Under the pieces are notes generated by a model. The model was not told the origin of the DNA. It saw only the letters and a list, made by a program, of their open reading frames with translations, and ran no database searches. From Paracentrotus lividus (taxonomy: Eukaryota; Echinodermata; Echinoidea; Camarodonta; Echinidae), in assembly GCA_940671915.1 (NCBI GenBank), contig CALNVZ010003432.1:5915786-5979785 (forward strand): 64,000 nt of DNA. The letters run 5' to 3'. The position numbers and the translations under genes were made by a program. This document shows, piece after piece, positions 32,101-37,650 of this stretch; the stretch's first letter is position 1, and the number at the start of each line of letters is the position of its first letter.

Positions 32101-34739
32101 TCATCAAGTGATGTCTAACTATGCGTAAAACCACCGATATCGGAGAGGACATTTTTTGACAGAATTGGCACCCTATGTTTGGTTTAATGGTCACAAAAAA
32201 TCAAATTAACTCTAGCTTCTAGGGTTTTCAGTTTTTAAACTATCGCATTTCAGTAGTCAATTCTGATTGGAAAGGCAAGCTGAATGATTGCTAATAATTA
32301 AGATGTGCAGGCTCAAAATCAGGAAAAATAAAATGAGACAGTCATTTTGCCCTAAAATGCCATATAATGGACAATTTTTAGAAGTAAATTGGTATTTCAA
32401 TAATTTAATTTTCTTTTGTAGGTTGCTCTAACAGTGCCCAATAGCTTGCCATCGTAGATTTGATATAACCATACCTCTACATGTATTTCTTTTTATTGTG
32501 CACCGAAGGCCATTTTTTGACGGTGTACCCTGATCGTAAAACAACCCTTATATGAAGTGTTACTACTAAGAAACCAATGTAAGGATATGCAATTTTTTTG
32601 CCTATTTGTGCACTGAATGAATTTTCTCAATTTTCTCACTTTTCTCATTGTTCTATACCAGTTTCATGGTGTCTTGGGCTTTAGTCTCATCTTGGTTGTC
32701 TTAAAAAAGTAGAGCTATATTTTACATGTGCCTCAACATCCTTGCAAAATTTCACGCTGATAGGATTGTTATTGAGAGAGATATCCCATTTCTTCAAAAA
32801 TTGAATAAATTAGTGCAATGTGTTTTTGCACTCTTTGAATATTTTGACCAATTTCTGAATTCTAAAGAGGCGTGATATGATATTTATTGAATATATTGTT
32901 TGCATATTGTATTTTTTGTACCCAAACAACATTTTGACTGAAATTCTTGCACTTAAAATGATCTAAAATGATCTGGACATAGCTGAAAGCAGGTGTACTC
33001 AAACTTTTGACCACTAGTGTAGTTACAATATTCCTCCCTCACCATTCAAAGATAATGTTATCGTATTTTCTTTATAAATTTATTTTGAGAAATATGTACT
33101 GTTAAAACAGGCAGCAAAAGTAAACTGTCAACTGCTACAGCTTGCAATTATATTAATGCACCTAAAAGTGGGAGTCCAGGCCTCTTTTTGACTTGTGTCA
33201 CTTTGACACAAATTTTGATTTGAATATGTTTCATTATTATAAAACACCACATTGCTATTATCTACAAATGTACTTAATCATTCTTTTTAGATTTCTCTTT
33301 TATTATATTAGAAATATATGTATGCCTAGCCCTAAGATGTGGTACCTGATACACTCTGCTACCTGATACACTATGCTTTGGATATAACTACAAATGTACT
33401 TGTAATTCAAATAATCAATTAACACATTGCACAGGTTGAATAGCCCTATTTTTTATTGTTGATATTATTCTGCTTCCGTACTTTTCAAGCAGTGAAGCTT
33501 TTCCTGAAACTATTTAAATCACACTTCCAGAGATTATATCTAGATAACTGCACATGTATATATTGAATTCGGATAATGGAAAATTGGGGCACATTTCAAT
33601 GCATGGGAAAGCTAGAAAGTGGTTGGACTTGTGAAAATAACAGGATCTTTTTTGCATTTGTGGATTTTTTTAAAAGTTGCATTTGGTCATATTCAAACGT
33701 GAGTGACACGACAATTGGAGAGACAGAAAGGCGCATATCTTTGCACTTGTAGGTTATGAATTGATCATGACTGACATATTATGTATAATGTAGGAGTGTC
33801 ATGTGTCATTACCAGTTGGATTTGAAGTTTACAATTGGTCCTAGAAATTATGATGAAAAAACGGTGTGTGAGTGACATAACAAATTTTGGACATGGGTTT
33901 CTGACCATTATTGGTTATGGTTGGATTTGTAGATCTCCAAGGGTACTATAAGTGCTGGTATATGTACATGAATAGTGTACCTCTCCGACATTTATAGTCC
34001 TTATCAATCATTCCCTCTCTGTGGAAAATGGTCTACCCCTATGTGTCGTGAGTGACGTGACCACTGCAAAAAATACAACAATTCAAGTAAATAACTAGAT
34101 CCAAATAACCTGTGTGCATATGTCATGTTAGAGTAGTCCATGATGATTACTTTAAATTAAAAAATCTGACAAAAGTGACTAGATAGAAGAATAAGAGGCA
34201 TTTAAAGCACCATAGTCCCATATGTGCAAATTTCTGTTTGATCAATTATTCAGCATAAGAAAATTGGATCACATAGTGTTTGAACTTAAAAAATTGGTTG
34301 TATTGTAAAGAAGCCTTTGTGTTGATTTAAGATTCTAATTTGCATTTACAAAAGCACAGTGCCACATCGCAATTTCAGCTCCATGTCCACTTTAGTTTGA
34401 ATATGACCATTTGTATGGAAAATGTGACAAACAATAAGATGTTATTTTTTGTTTGTTATTAGGGAGGTTGATGAATTGGAGTATCTAGAACTCTCAACAA
34501 GGATCGGTCCAAATGGATTCTACCGGATAGGAAATCATTTAGGAGCTGATTATCAGCAATGTGAAGCAGTCTTAGCCAAAAGATTACAGAACTACCCAAA
34601 TGCCTTAATGGAACTATTTATGTCATGGAACATCGAACAACAGGAACACATAGACATAAGGGAAGTTCTTGCAATTAAACTAGAAAAGAGTAAGCTAGGT
34701 ATGTTAGCAGATGAACTACGCACAGAATGTCTGGTATAA
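3516..34739 (+). CDS. ZU5-UPA-Death domain protein (8 exons, 5' end missing)
   Basis: This is the spliced gene. The eight exons total 1328 nt; after 2 leading bases of a split codon they read 441 residues and a TAA with no internal stop, and every exon junction phase agrees. ZU5 covers about residues 5-110, UPA about 115-275, a Ser/Thr/Pro/Lys-rich linker about 277-350, and a Death domain about 355-437. The order ZU5-UPA-Death is that of the UNC5 netrin-receptor cytoplasmic tail, PIDD1 and UNC5CL, which act in apoptosis or NF-kB signalling; ankyrins share it with ankyrin repeats in front. In UNC5 and ankyrin these domains pack into one supramodule. No membrane segment, ankyrin or leucine-rich repeat exon was found upstream, so the subtype is open. 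Introns are large and full of transposons. The domain calls are firm; the cellular role is inferred from the family. Confidence 0.88.
3834..4760. other. Start of intron 1, with the left half of a split dispersed repeat
   Basis: The 4472-4541 segment matches 33686-33756 at high identity. In the 33-kb copy the match continues directly into sequence that here resumes only at 11429, so the repeat is interrupted by about 6.9 kb. The rest of the stretch holds no recognisable gene. Confidence 0.6.
4761..4949 (+). repeat. DIRS left inverted terminal repeat
   Basis: The reverse complement of this segment matches 10054 to about 10222 with few changes, through blocks such as GGGCGCCCTCTTACGATAAG and CCAAATCCTTCCCCTAAATC. 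The outer 44 bp (4761-4804) are also found reverse-complemented at 9896-9939. Confidence 0.9.
5062..6005. mobile_element. TA-flanked non-autonomous DNA transposon inside the DIRS element
   Basis: The ends are CCGTATTTGCCGGCG and its complement CGCCGGCAAATACGG, extended by GGCCGCAG/CTGCGGCC, with TA on both sides (5060-5061 and 6006-6007). The subterminal motif CCGTATAAGCCGCACCCC occurs at both ends in the same orientation, near 5091 and 5932. A run of about 38 A lies at 5124-5161. No ORF is large enough for a transposase, so it is inferred to be non-autonomous. Confidence 0.85.
6008..7420 (+). pseudogene. Probable DIRS gag region, degenerate
   Basis: This lies between the left terminal repeat and the RT remnant, where DIRS elements carry a gag-like ORF. 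Base composition is richer in G+C than the surrounding intron and resembles the DIRS coding part. Short open stretches at 6805-6999 and 7037-7390 remain, but I cannot align a gag domain by eye. The call rests on position. Confidence 0.45.
7421..8460 (+). pseudogene. DIRS reverse transcriptase and RNase H remnant
   Basis: The N-terminal RT side is visible as SSIFFVPKRGDSIR near 7650-7700, corresponding to the 'S.iF.VPKk.G..RpV' block, and LHHLLNELG near 7740 resembles the region after the catalytic motif. The palm with (Y/F)xDD was not found between them, which suggests an internal deletion. The RNase H part is clearer: RLERLKVRKFLPLFKDH near 8225-8275, then in another frame SYIVRQGDPLSL, LWIWCNG and HIP near 8320-8440. 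These match the DIRS 'YI.RQGGT.S..LW....LW.WC....I...A.HIPG' pattern. Frame changes and stops show the gene is dead. Family identity is confident; exact limits are not. Confidence 0.8.
8461..9901 (+). pseudogene. DIRS tyrosine recombinase remnant
   Basis: The C-terminal part is in one open stretch, 9568-9780. It reads RSTISRWIVAAIKTA, then SIRGYQP, then SVEKICKSVHG. This follows the DIRS recombinase order 'vSR.tISRWI..AI..A... HSTRG.aTS... SvE.IC..A.W'. Where the family has the catalytic His of HSTRG this copy reads GTSIRG, and the usual Tyr after TF(I/L)R is not apparent. Near 9861-9900 a GVVPPQ stretch resembles the usual C-terminal tail and ends at TAG. Upstream frames are broken by stops. 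Confidence 0.78.
9896..9994. repeat. DIRS internal complementary region
   Basis: Bases 9896-9939 are the reverse complement of the left end (4761-4804). Bases 9936-9994 are the reverse complement of the right end (10204-10262). The two halves share ATCA at 9936-9939, the image of the circle junction. In DIRS elements this region templates completion of the circular intermediate. Confidence 0.92.
10054..10261 (-). repeat. DIRS right inverted terminal repeat
   Basis: The segment matches the reverse complement of 4761-4949 and extends about 35 bp further outward than the shared part. That extension is represented only in the internal complementary region, as expected for the longer right repeat of DIRS elements. 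Confidence 0.9.
10443..10740 (+). mobile_element. LINE 3' end fragment
   Basis: One frame reads IKNIFTNNIPQNN... and then TFKKSLKCYLFNA before a stop near 10552. This is the usual C-terminus of CR1/jockey-like LINE polymerase ORFs ('FK..LK.yLF'). A T-rich 3' region and a short TTA/ATT tail near 10725 follow. Everything 5' of this is missing, as in 5'-truncated insertions. Confidence 0.65.
11429..11502. repeat. Right half of the split dispersed repeat
   Basis: This matches 33757-33831, through GATCATGACT and GTGTCATTACCAGTTGGATT. It continues the segment that ends at 4541 on the other side of the 6.9-kb insertion complex. A C run lies just to the left, near 11385-11398. Confidence 0.65.
11580..11815. 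repeat. Dispersed repeat, copy 1 (related to 41935-42175)
   Basis: Both copies begin with AGGGTATGAATA, carry TTGTTGGTAGC, AAAAGTTT and a (G)GGGTATGAA block, and end with GGACAACT(A/G)TATAT. The two are diverged but collinear over about 230 bp. The terminal motifs resemble ends of Tc1-like elements; class not assigned. Confidence 0.6.
11840..13990 (+). pseudogene. Decayed LINE with reverse transcriptase ORF
   Basis: Pieces of one LINE ORF occur in order in shifting frames. Near 12000 is HQD-stop-FDDNN, where the family reads HQDWFD.NN. Near 12400 is SADGNILITDKEKVFERWA. Then come the RT blocks 'F.DLTKALDT' near 13008, AKFGCPAKFISLIRQFHDGM near 13060-13120, and NGVNQGCVLASML near 13190. Near 13700-13800 is SETWTVYSRHARQLNSFY. 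This order fits a well-known invertebrate LINE family with an ORF of about 1000 codons. The FADD catalytic region is damaged. Stops, frameshifts and an 84-bp insertion at 13222-13305 show it is dead. Confidence 0.82.
13212..13315. mobile_element. Tiny insertion in the LINE with 10-bp flanking duplication
   Basis: The LINE reading is interrupted after GCVLASML and resumes with FSLMFSTML. The intervening 84 bp are flanked by TCTATGCTGT at 13212-13221 and again at 13306-13315. The insert starts with an inverted repeat, TATAAAATTTTAAG ... CTTAAAGTTTTATA. A very short MITE or filler insertion is inferred. Confidence 0.65.
14309..14670. mobile_element. Foldback element
   Basis: The left half, with ATTCTGTCTCCTTAGTATAT, GTTTCTGATCTG and AATAAGGAATTTT, is mirrored by AAAATTCCTTATTTATT, AAATCAGAAAC and ATATTTAGGAGACAGAAT. 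The arms are roughly 130 bp with an unpaired centre near 14440-14520. There is no ORF. The outer ends could not be fixed precisely. Confidence 0.7.
14943..15358. mobile_element. Palindromic MITE, TGGCCCGAATTC family, copy 2
   Basis: It starts TGGCCCGAATTCACAAAGG and ends CCTTTGTGAATTCGGGCC. The interior is collinear with 2263-2683, including TAATTACGCTTAATTTTAGC and its complement. It is 416 bp. A CCT triplet flanks both ends and may be a short target duplication. Confidence 0.85.
15359..17238. other. Intronic sequence, no gene recognised
   Basis: Near 15430-15500 the motif GACTGAGCCCGAATATACTCGG is present twice. A short ATT microsatellite lies near 16376-16393 and A/G-rich sequence near 16440-16660. 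Open frames at 15611-16063 (-) and 15272-15607 (-) have no recognisable domain. The latter runs into the palindromic MITE at 14943-15358. Confidence 0.4.
17239..17295. mobile_element. Truncated TGGCCCGAATTC-family MITE
   Basis: The first 57 bp match the left end of 2263-2683, including TCAAAGGTGGTTTC and CCATGGATTATGTG. The match stops where another repeat begins at about 17296. No right end was found. Confidence 0.7.
17296..18085. mobile_element. Probable element with CTTGCCC subterminal inverted repeats
   Basis: The left side has CGCTTGCCCGGGGCAAGTG and further GGGCAAGC copies to 17385. The right side at 18019-18072 has TGGGCAAGTG, CGGGCAAGC and TTTTCACTTGCCC. The motif is therefore present several times in both orientations at both ends, with an AT-rich interior. 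It interrupts the MITE fragment at 17239. Exact ends are uncertain. Confidence 0.5.
18086..19115. other. Intronic sequence, no gene recognised
   Basis: A C run lies near 18152-18167. A perfect 11-bp hairpin, TCAGATAATGA / TCATTATCTGA, lies at 18941-18977. Nothing else could be assigned. Confidence 0.4.
19121..19287 (+). repeat. 5' LTR
   Basis: The 167-bp repeat starts TGTTGTATAATG and ends CTAACCATTCCTATA, adjoining the primer-binding-site-like sequence at 19288. At 167 bp it is short for a gypsy LTR. Confidence 0.92.
19300..20110 (+). pseudogene. gag with two CCHC zinc knuckles, broken by a stop
   Basis: The open part at 19686-20015 reads a gag-like C-terminal half, LTLEKAVQLSRQTEARK, typical of gypsy capsid ORFs. 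Two CX2CX4HX4C knuckles follow in the same frame: CIFCVRQKHDRVKC at 19965-20006 and CHKCGKSGHFRSVC at 20025-20066. A TGA at about 20013-20015 separates them. The upstream part (19300-19685) is out of frame in places. Confidence 0.8.
20115..20309 (+). pseudogene. Retroelement protease remnant
   Basis: The stretch KLKSGAAVTVLS aligns with the active-site block of retroelement aspartic proteases, normally '(D)(S/T)GA.VTV.'. The catalytic Asp position is Lys here, so this copy could not be an active protease. It lies between the zinc knuckles and RT, as expected. Confidence 0.65.
20647..21640 (+). pseudogene. gypsy reverse transcriptase and start of RNase H
   Basis: An open frame at 20647-21273 contains the RT blocks RICVDLTQLNKAV, FAKLDANSGFWQLPLD, FNRLPFGITSAPEIFQ and the catalytic HMDDVLIHG (DD at 21043-21048). 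NNKCKFSRETVKFLGHVV follows. A TAG interrupts the connection to FMGMVN-stop-VGKFLPNLA. The RNase H segment at 21349-21640 has ADPSSTGMGAILLQTQKDG and then ETEQHYAVIEKEALAATW, with a stop at about 21544. The RT is recent-looking, but the polyprotein is dead. Confidence 0.9.
21641..21865 (+). pseudogene. Deletion scar: RNase H end joined to 3' untranslated part
   Basis: After KKFND a short gap is followed by LVSLLNMKELSKLPPQVLRF, the late RNase H block. The sequence then runs directly towards the purine tract and 3' LTR. The HHCC and DDE integrase region that should follow is absent, so at least about 1 to 1.5 kb is missing. Confidence 0.7.
21866..22030 (+). repeat. 3' LTR
   Basis: This 165-bp repeat matches 19121-19287 with about four substitutions and a 2-bp deletion, and is followed by the TTCCC duplication. 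Confidence 0.92.
22036..22756. other. End of intron 1
   Basis: The stretch is T/A-rich with a C run near 22040. No repeat family or gene was recognised. The TCTTTATAG acceptor of the next exon ends it. Confidence 0.45.
22757..22986 (+). CDS. Exon 2: ZU5/UPA boundary and first half of UPA
   Basis: Acceptor CCTTTATAG, donor GTAAGT. The leading GA completes the Gly begun in exon 1, then 76 codons run to the donor in phase 0. HSHFELLLRHFPWACVIQV matches the start of UPA domains, where UNC5 and PIDD1 have a '..v.HFSW....' strand. KRMLCMPFLPK and PYLELRLRDMP follow the UPA pattern of 'kRl.vl.F.P...... l.l.V...D.P'. Confidence 0.88.
23009..23063. mobile_element. 55-bp palindromic MITE beside the exon 2 donor
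   Basis: It starts CCAGTGGCATATCTGGGG and ends CCCCTAGATACACCACTGG. TAGGAG occurs directly before (23003-23008) and after (23064-23069), consistent with a target duplication. It lies 22 bp downstream of the exon end. The ends resemble those of the larger element at 59487-59664. Confidence 0.75.
23070..24420. other. Intron 2, no gene recognised
   Basis: A G run occurs near 23665-23690. Near 23810-24060 the words TCCGATGAATC/TCCGATGAATT and GATCAG recur, but no clean repeat unit could be defined. Confidence 0.35.
24420..24660 (+). mobile_element. LINE 3' end fragment
   Basis: The translation shows LRSQSKSHFGSRSVGTIFYG and, after a frame change, AAELWNKLPNNLKQAD. These match the common LINE C-terminal segment 'LRSs...L..P......G.RsFs.aAP.lWN.LP..ir'. 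Only this terminal part is present. Confidence 0.65.
24732..24899. mobile_element. 168-bp MITE with GGGTGGTATC ends
   Basis: It starts GGGTGGTATCTCACTT and ends AAGTAAGATACCACCC, with ATA on both sides. The interior carries three copies of ACGTCTCCG. No ORF. Confidence 0.75.
25040..25171 (+). CDS. Exon 3: UPA domain, middle
   Basis: Acceptor is a long T tract ending TTTAG; donor is GTGAGA. It holds 44 codons, phase 0 to 0. The segment is acidic (VKDEEDEIFVRYKDLEVRC). This resembles the UPA strand region in which UNC5 proteins read '...hFkDsy.nL.lsi.d'. Confidence 0.85.
25230..25800 (+). mobile_element. G+C-richer insertion, class uncertain
   Basis: Composition changes abruptly relative to the flanking intron. 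Bases 25503-25519 form a perfect 6-bp hairpin, GGACAG-ACAAC-CTGTCC, followed by AAAACGTCGAG. A hairpin before (G/A)AAACGTC is seen at the 3' parts of Penelope-like and some other retroelements, where it can belong to a hammerhead ribozyme. The upstream CTTAAAGA deviates from the CTGANGA core. This is likely a retroelement fragment, not proven. Confidence 0.35.
25985..26135 (+). CDS. Exon 4: end of UPA domain
   Basis: Acceptor GATTTTCTAG, donor GTAAAT. It holds 50 codons plus one base. The end FLQAKKSFKEIMFYTRFAG fits the last UPA strands; the UNC5 family has '...sY.eIpFyh.W.G'. The UPA domain closes here. Confidence 0.87.
26454..26502 (+). CDS. Exon 5: linker mini-exon (duplicate of exon 7)
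   Basis: A 49-nt exon, phase 1 to 2, with donor GTATGA. It encodes GVATSSVDAKERSQPS. Length, phases, donor and residues match exon 7, which encodes GGASIAAGTKGKSKPP. It is small and was called because it restores frame between exons 4 and 6 and because of this match. Confidence 0.78.
26680..27656. mobile_element. ~0.8-kb foldback family, copy 1 (interrupted)
   Basis: The ends read GAGTTGTTTTACAACCGGGG and TATACCCTGATTGTAAAAC. The interior is collinear, in reverse orientation, with 31760-32550. Shared words include AATTAATTATTGAAATAC and GTGCCAAATCTA. A 164-bp palindromic MITE at 27157-27320 interrupts this copy, and subtracting it gives about 0.8 kb, like copy 2. No ORF. Confidence 0.8.
27157..27320. 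mobile_element. 164-bp palindromic MITE inside the foldback copy 1
   Basis: It starts TGGCCCATATTCTG and ends CAGAATATGGGCCA. Inner arms include GAGTCGCAAGTTCGTGCAAA with TTTGCATGAACTTGCGACTC, and ATCCTTTTGTCTGATG with CATCAGACAAAAGGAT. Its TGGCCC end recalls the family at 2263. Confidence 0.85.
27695..27830 (-). mobile_element. Fragment of the Met-tRNA-type SINE body
   Basis: On the minus strand this matches the body of the SINE at 59226-59480. The shared pieces read, on the + strand here, TTTGTCCCTTTTCTCG, CAGCCGCTGAGCAG and CCCCCTCTTGTTGAA. The tRNA-like head is missing. Confidence 0.7.
27935..28057. mobile_element. Short palindromic element
   Basis: CAGTACCGCCTGTGATCAAG at the left is mirrored by GATCTCAGGCGGTACTG at the right, with GATTGCGATCA and TGATTGCAATC inside. 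About 123 bp, no ORF. Confidence 0.65.
28265..28386 (+). CDS. Exon 6: basic linker
   Basis: Acceptor ACAAAATAG, donor GTACTT. It carries 1 base, 40 codons and 1 base (phase 2 to 1). It encodes a Ser/Arg/Lys-rich segment with RPYTRSRKRKADCACTQS, then a Pro-rich tail. The RSRKRK cluster could be a nuclear localisation signal; that is inference. The exon fits in frame between 5 and 7. Confidence 0.75.
28550..29160. repeat. Degenerate repeat array headed by a GCTCATCCGGCTC hairpin
   Basis: TAGCTCATCCGGCTC is followed by GAGCCAGATGAGCT, a hairpin known from dispersed repeats in many marine invertebrates. Downstream, (T)GCTTCTTCTTCGTCATTTCA occurs at about 28630 and 28898, with a third weaker copy near 29042. 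CATCTGGTAGAGCTACATGA occurs near 28787 and 29097. The units are unequal and decayed. Confidence 0.65.
29180..29590. repeat. Fragment related to the interior of the 30.9-33.0 kb foldback
   Basis: It is collinear with 31180-31540 through GAAATTTTGCA, ATGCAAATTAG, GTTATGAAGC, AAAAGTTGCT and TATTCTATTGTT-type blocks. No inverted ends were found here, so it is a truncated relative. Confidence 0.6.
29640..30300. other. Intron 6, mostly unassigned
   Basis: A segment near 29705-29740 (ACATAATGTTGCGTAACGC) matches the reverse complement of sequence near 4640-4670. At 30268-30287 a TTTTTGGGACGCACTGTA end matches the right end of the element at 53673-54103; its partner end was not found. Confidence 0.45.
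30484..30532 (+). CDS. Exon 7: linker mini-exon (duplicate of exon 5)
   Basis: A 49-nt exon after TTTTTTTTTTCACCACAG, with donor GTATGA and phase 1 to 2. It encodes GGASIAAGTKGKSKPP. It equals exon 5 in length and phase and shares most positions, including the closing AAG(C/G)CA.C.AAG nucleotides. Confidence 0.8.
30925..33019. mobile_element. Tc1-like foldback element with ~290-bp inverted ends
   Basis: The ends are CACTAGTGGTCAAAAGTTTG and its complement, with TA on both sides. Matching arms run inward for almost 300 bp (30925-31210 against 32738-33019), through CAGGTGTACTC and GGGATATCTCTGTCAATAAC-like blocks. The TA target and end motif resemble Tc1/mariner-type elements. No transposase frame exists. 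A second element at about 31760-32550 is nested inside. Confidence 0.87.
31760..32550. mobile_element. ~0.8-kb foldback family, copy 2, nested
   Basis: TGGGTTGTTTTACGATCAGG and CCTGATCGTAAAACAACCC form the ends, followed inward by GTACACC/GGTGTAC. The interior is the reverse complement of the interior of copy 1 at 26680-27656. It lies wholly within the Tc1-like foldback. Confidence 0.87.
33020..34462. other. End of intron 7
   Basis: The segment 33686-33831 is the uninterrupted copy of the dispersed repeat split at 4541/11429. No other repeat or gene was recognised before the TTTGTTTGTTATTAG acceptor of exon 8. Confidence 0.5.
34463..34739 (+). CDS. Exon 8: Death domain and stop
   Basis: The terminal exon has 1 leading base, 91 codons and TAA. 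The peptide shows the Death-domain pattern of six helices: LELSTRIGPNGFYRIGNHLG corresponds to 'l...ig..W..La..Lg', then CEAVLAKRLQNYPNALMELF and MSWNIEQQEHIDIREVLA correspond to '...p..al..lL..W......at...L...L', closing with KLGMLADELRTE. The family's Trp of helix 2 is Phe here. Length about 85 residues is normal. Confidence 0.9.
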
Positions 34740-36438
34740 GATTGTAACAACTAAAGAAGAAGTTATTTGTTCCTGTAAATCTAACTATCCTGTATGAGGT
34801 TCTCAGTAGTCTGTATTCATCTACATTGGAGTTGTAAACAGTACTTTGTTGTTGTTGTATTGTTTTGTGCATTGATCAGTACTTTTATCCTACTATGCAG
34901 CTGTAAATATTAACATTTAAATTCATCATGAAGCCATTCTTGAATTAATTTTCATGCCTCTGCGAGTGAAGGTGGTGCATCCTACCTTTCCATTGAGGTC
35001 AAATTATTGAATTCCAGGTATTAGCTTCGTTATCACGATATCTAAAGAACCACTTGTATATGAACTTCAAACTTGATGATGGTATGTATCACTTCTGAAA
35101 GACAACCTGAATAGATATTTTTGAGTAAGTGGGTTAAAGATTGAGAGTCACAGGGGTCAACATGAAATTCCAGGTATTTGCTTCATTATTCCAATAACCC
35201 CAGGATTATATGACATAACATGATGAGACAATCTGATTTGAATTTTAGAGTACTGAGCTCAAATATGTTTATATATACATGTAATGTACATGTATCTCAC
35301 AGAATTTACCTCCTTAATGGTGGCATCACACTGTCCCTAAGGTGAGCAAGATGGACACACGACATGTGAAATGTTAGGGTTCTGCCAAAGTAAGCTCGAT
35401 GTCACATGAAAGACAAAATTCTAACCAACAGTTTTATGAGTTGCGCTCCAAGAGGCAGTATCTTTGTTTTATTTGTAACAAAAGGAATCATCATAGAGAA
35501 CACGCAATTACATTTCGCACCCCAATTCGGGCGAATACTCTTCTTTCAACCTTCACATCTACATAATTCTCACGTGACACCCGAATTCTGGTAAATGGCC
35601 AAACAATACACAAAACAAGAACGATGTCTACAGAAGGTTATACAATGGCACTCGAACAACAAACGAAGGGTACATGAATGGCCCGAGCAAAATTTGAAAT
35701 TTTCCATGATCGTGTGTCCATCTTTTCTCAACTTTGTGACAGTGCGATGCCAACTTTATAATGAAGTGAACCTTCGCAAAGACCATCAGGATTTTTTGGG
35801 GCTGCTAAAGATTTTGCAGATGCATAGGAAGTTGCTGCCGAAGCCTGAAAAAAAACTCCATCGATGGTCATGTTGCTTTTAAGATTGCTAAGAATGTACT
35901 CCAAAATGGCCCGATACCAATTAATATTTTCCATGATCATGTGTCCACCCTTGCTCAAGTTCAGGATAGTGTGAAGCAGGCTTAGTGGCAGAGGGATATA
36001 GTCATTAATAAGCAATCAAGGACTGCATTGTAGTATATTACATCAAATATGGTATGTTGTAGATACATTTACCCATTGGTAATTGGTCTAAATTGCATCA
36101 TGTGAGTAGGGTGGTGAGGATTGCAAATACAATACCTATTGACTGATATATCGTTCTTAGAACTTTTTATTTTCCTCCAAAGTTATATTTTCTTTTAGCG
36201 CTGCACGCTTCAGGGAAATCAAAGTGTTATATTGAACATCTAGACTGTCAGTGTCTGTATAATGCATGAATTATACTGTAATTATATCTTATTGTTAAGG
36301 CACAAATGTAACTTTGAACTTACTTCAGTTTGTATATATCAGATATTCAAATATGATGGCCATCATATAACAACATGCACAGACTATCAATTGCCATGAT
36401 TGCCTGGAATATTGATGTAATATGCTTGTATATATGTA

Positions 36439-36469
<31 letters not shown>

Positions 36470-37650
36470 TGAACATTATGAGTTTGGACTGGCTAGATCA
36501 GTACCACGTGAACTACTTTTAATCTGTATGTATGATATAGCCAATTTTTTTAACGTTCCACCATTTGTGCAACATTTATGCTGCAAATTTTATTCATATA
36601 ATCAGGGCAGTGCATGTACAATGTATGTCATTTGTTACATTCCTTTCATTTGTATAGCACAGATGTTGTACATATCCAGGAAGTATCATGTTTAAGGAGT
36701 TTGTAAAAAAAACAAAAAAAAACCAAGTAGGGCCTGTACTGTTATACTGCAGTACATGTACAGTATTTGATATTGTATTAATTATCTAGAGAGCATTACG
36801 CTTTATGTAAAAGAAAAAGTTGTTTTCCATATCCAAGAAGTATCATGTTTAAGGAGTTCCATCAAAGATTCACTATATTTACTTTTGGTAAATGTATATG
36901 ATACATTTTGTATCTAAAGTCTATAGCATTGTGAAAAAATGATTAAACAAGACAAGATTTTCACTTCCCACAGATATTACAAATAGGAGGGGTTTACTAC
37001 ATATATGGTATATAAAATAATGCTGGGTTATTTACATACTCTAGCACTATTAAAGCTATGATCTAGTGGACGAAATGAGTAATGAGGACGATGGTGGAGG
37101 TTTGGGTGGACATTATTGTGTAAGCCTAGAGCATATTTTATTAATGCATCTTTCTCTGACATGAGTTGTTAAACAAGTGAGGTACATGTATAAATGTATC
37201 CTCACACAGTATAGTATTCTATGAAGTGGCCTGTCTCATATCAATCATCAACAAAGTCACAATAGTTCATGGCACTAGACTGTTTTTAAGCATTGCATGA
37301 CTTGGGTGGTCTTTGCCCATTGCTTATCAGTGCAAAGACTTAGCATACAATTCTTCTTCTTCTCAAGTCCTTTCTCCTATTCTTCTGTTCGATTATATTG
37401 AAATTATACCTGATTATGATTTAGAGATCGTTGCTTACATTGTATAGCTACAATAATCAGATATCACCAAACGCAACAGTGTATAATCCAGCAATATGGT
37501 CAGCATGCAACTGACCACGGGTATTACCTATTGGTAAATATTATTGATTTTATTTCATTGTTCTGGTTAACTATCACATATATATCTTTTGACAAAAGTA
37601 TACACTTCAATTTCTATAGAAATTGTAACAAAATTCATAACACCAATCTT
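34740..37650 (+). other. Probable 3' UTR and flanking sequence, no further gene
   Basis: No AATAAA occurs in the first 2 kb after the stop. The first near-consensus signal I noticed is ATTAAA at 36942. Two related segments at about 35677-35760 and 35905-35985 share ATGGCCCGA and TTTTCCATGATC(G/A)TGTGTCCA, with coding-like content (IFHD.VS) in the second. A TA-rich microsatellite lies at about 36427-36469. Confidence 0.4.
35677..36030 (+). pseudogene. Decayed tandem duplicate, coding-like
   Basis: The two copies are about 228 bp apart. In matching frames they read KFEIFHDRVSIFSQ and INIFHDHVSTLAQVQDSV, preceded in the second by DGHVAFKIAKNVLQNG. I do not recognise the family. Frames are broken by stops, so this may be a relic of a repeat-containing gene or a transposon. 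Confidence 0.3.
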
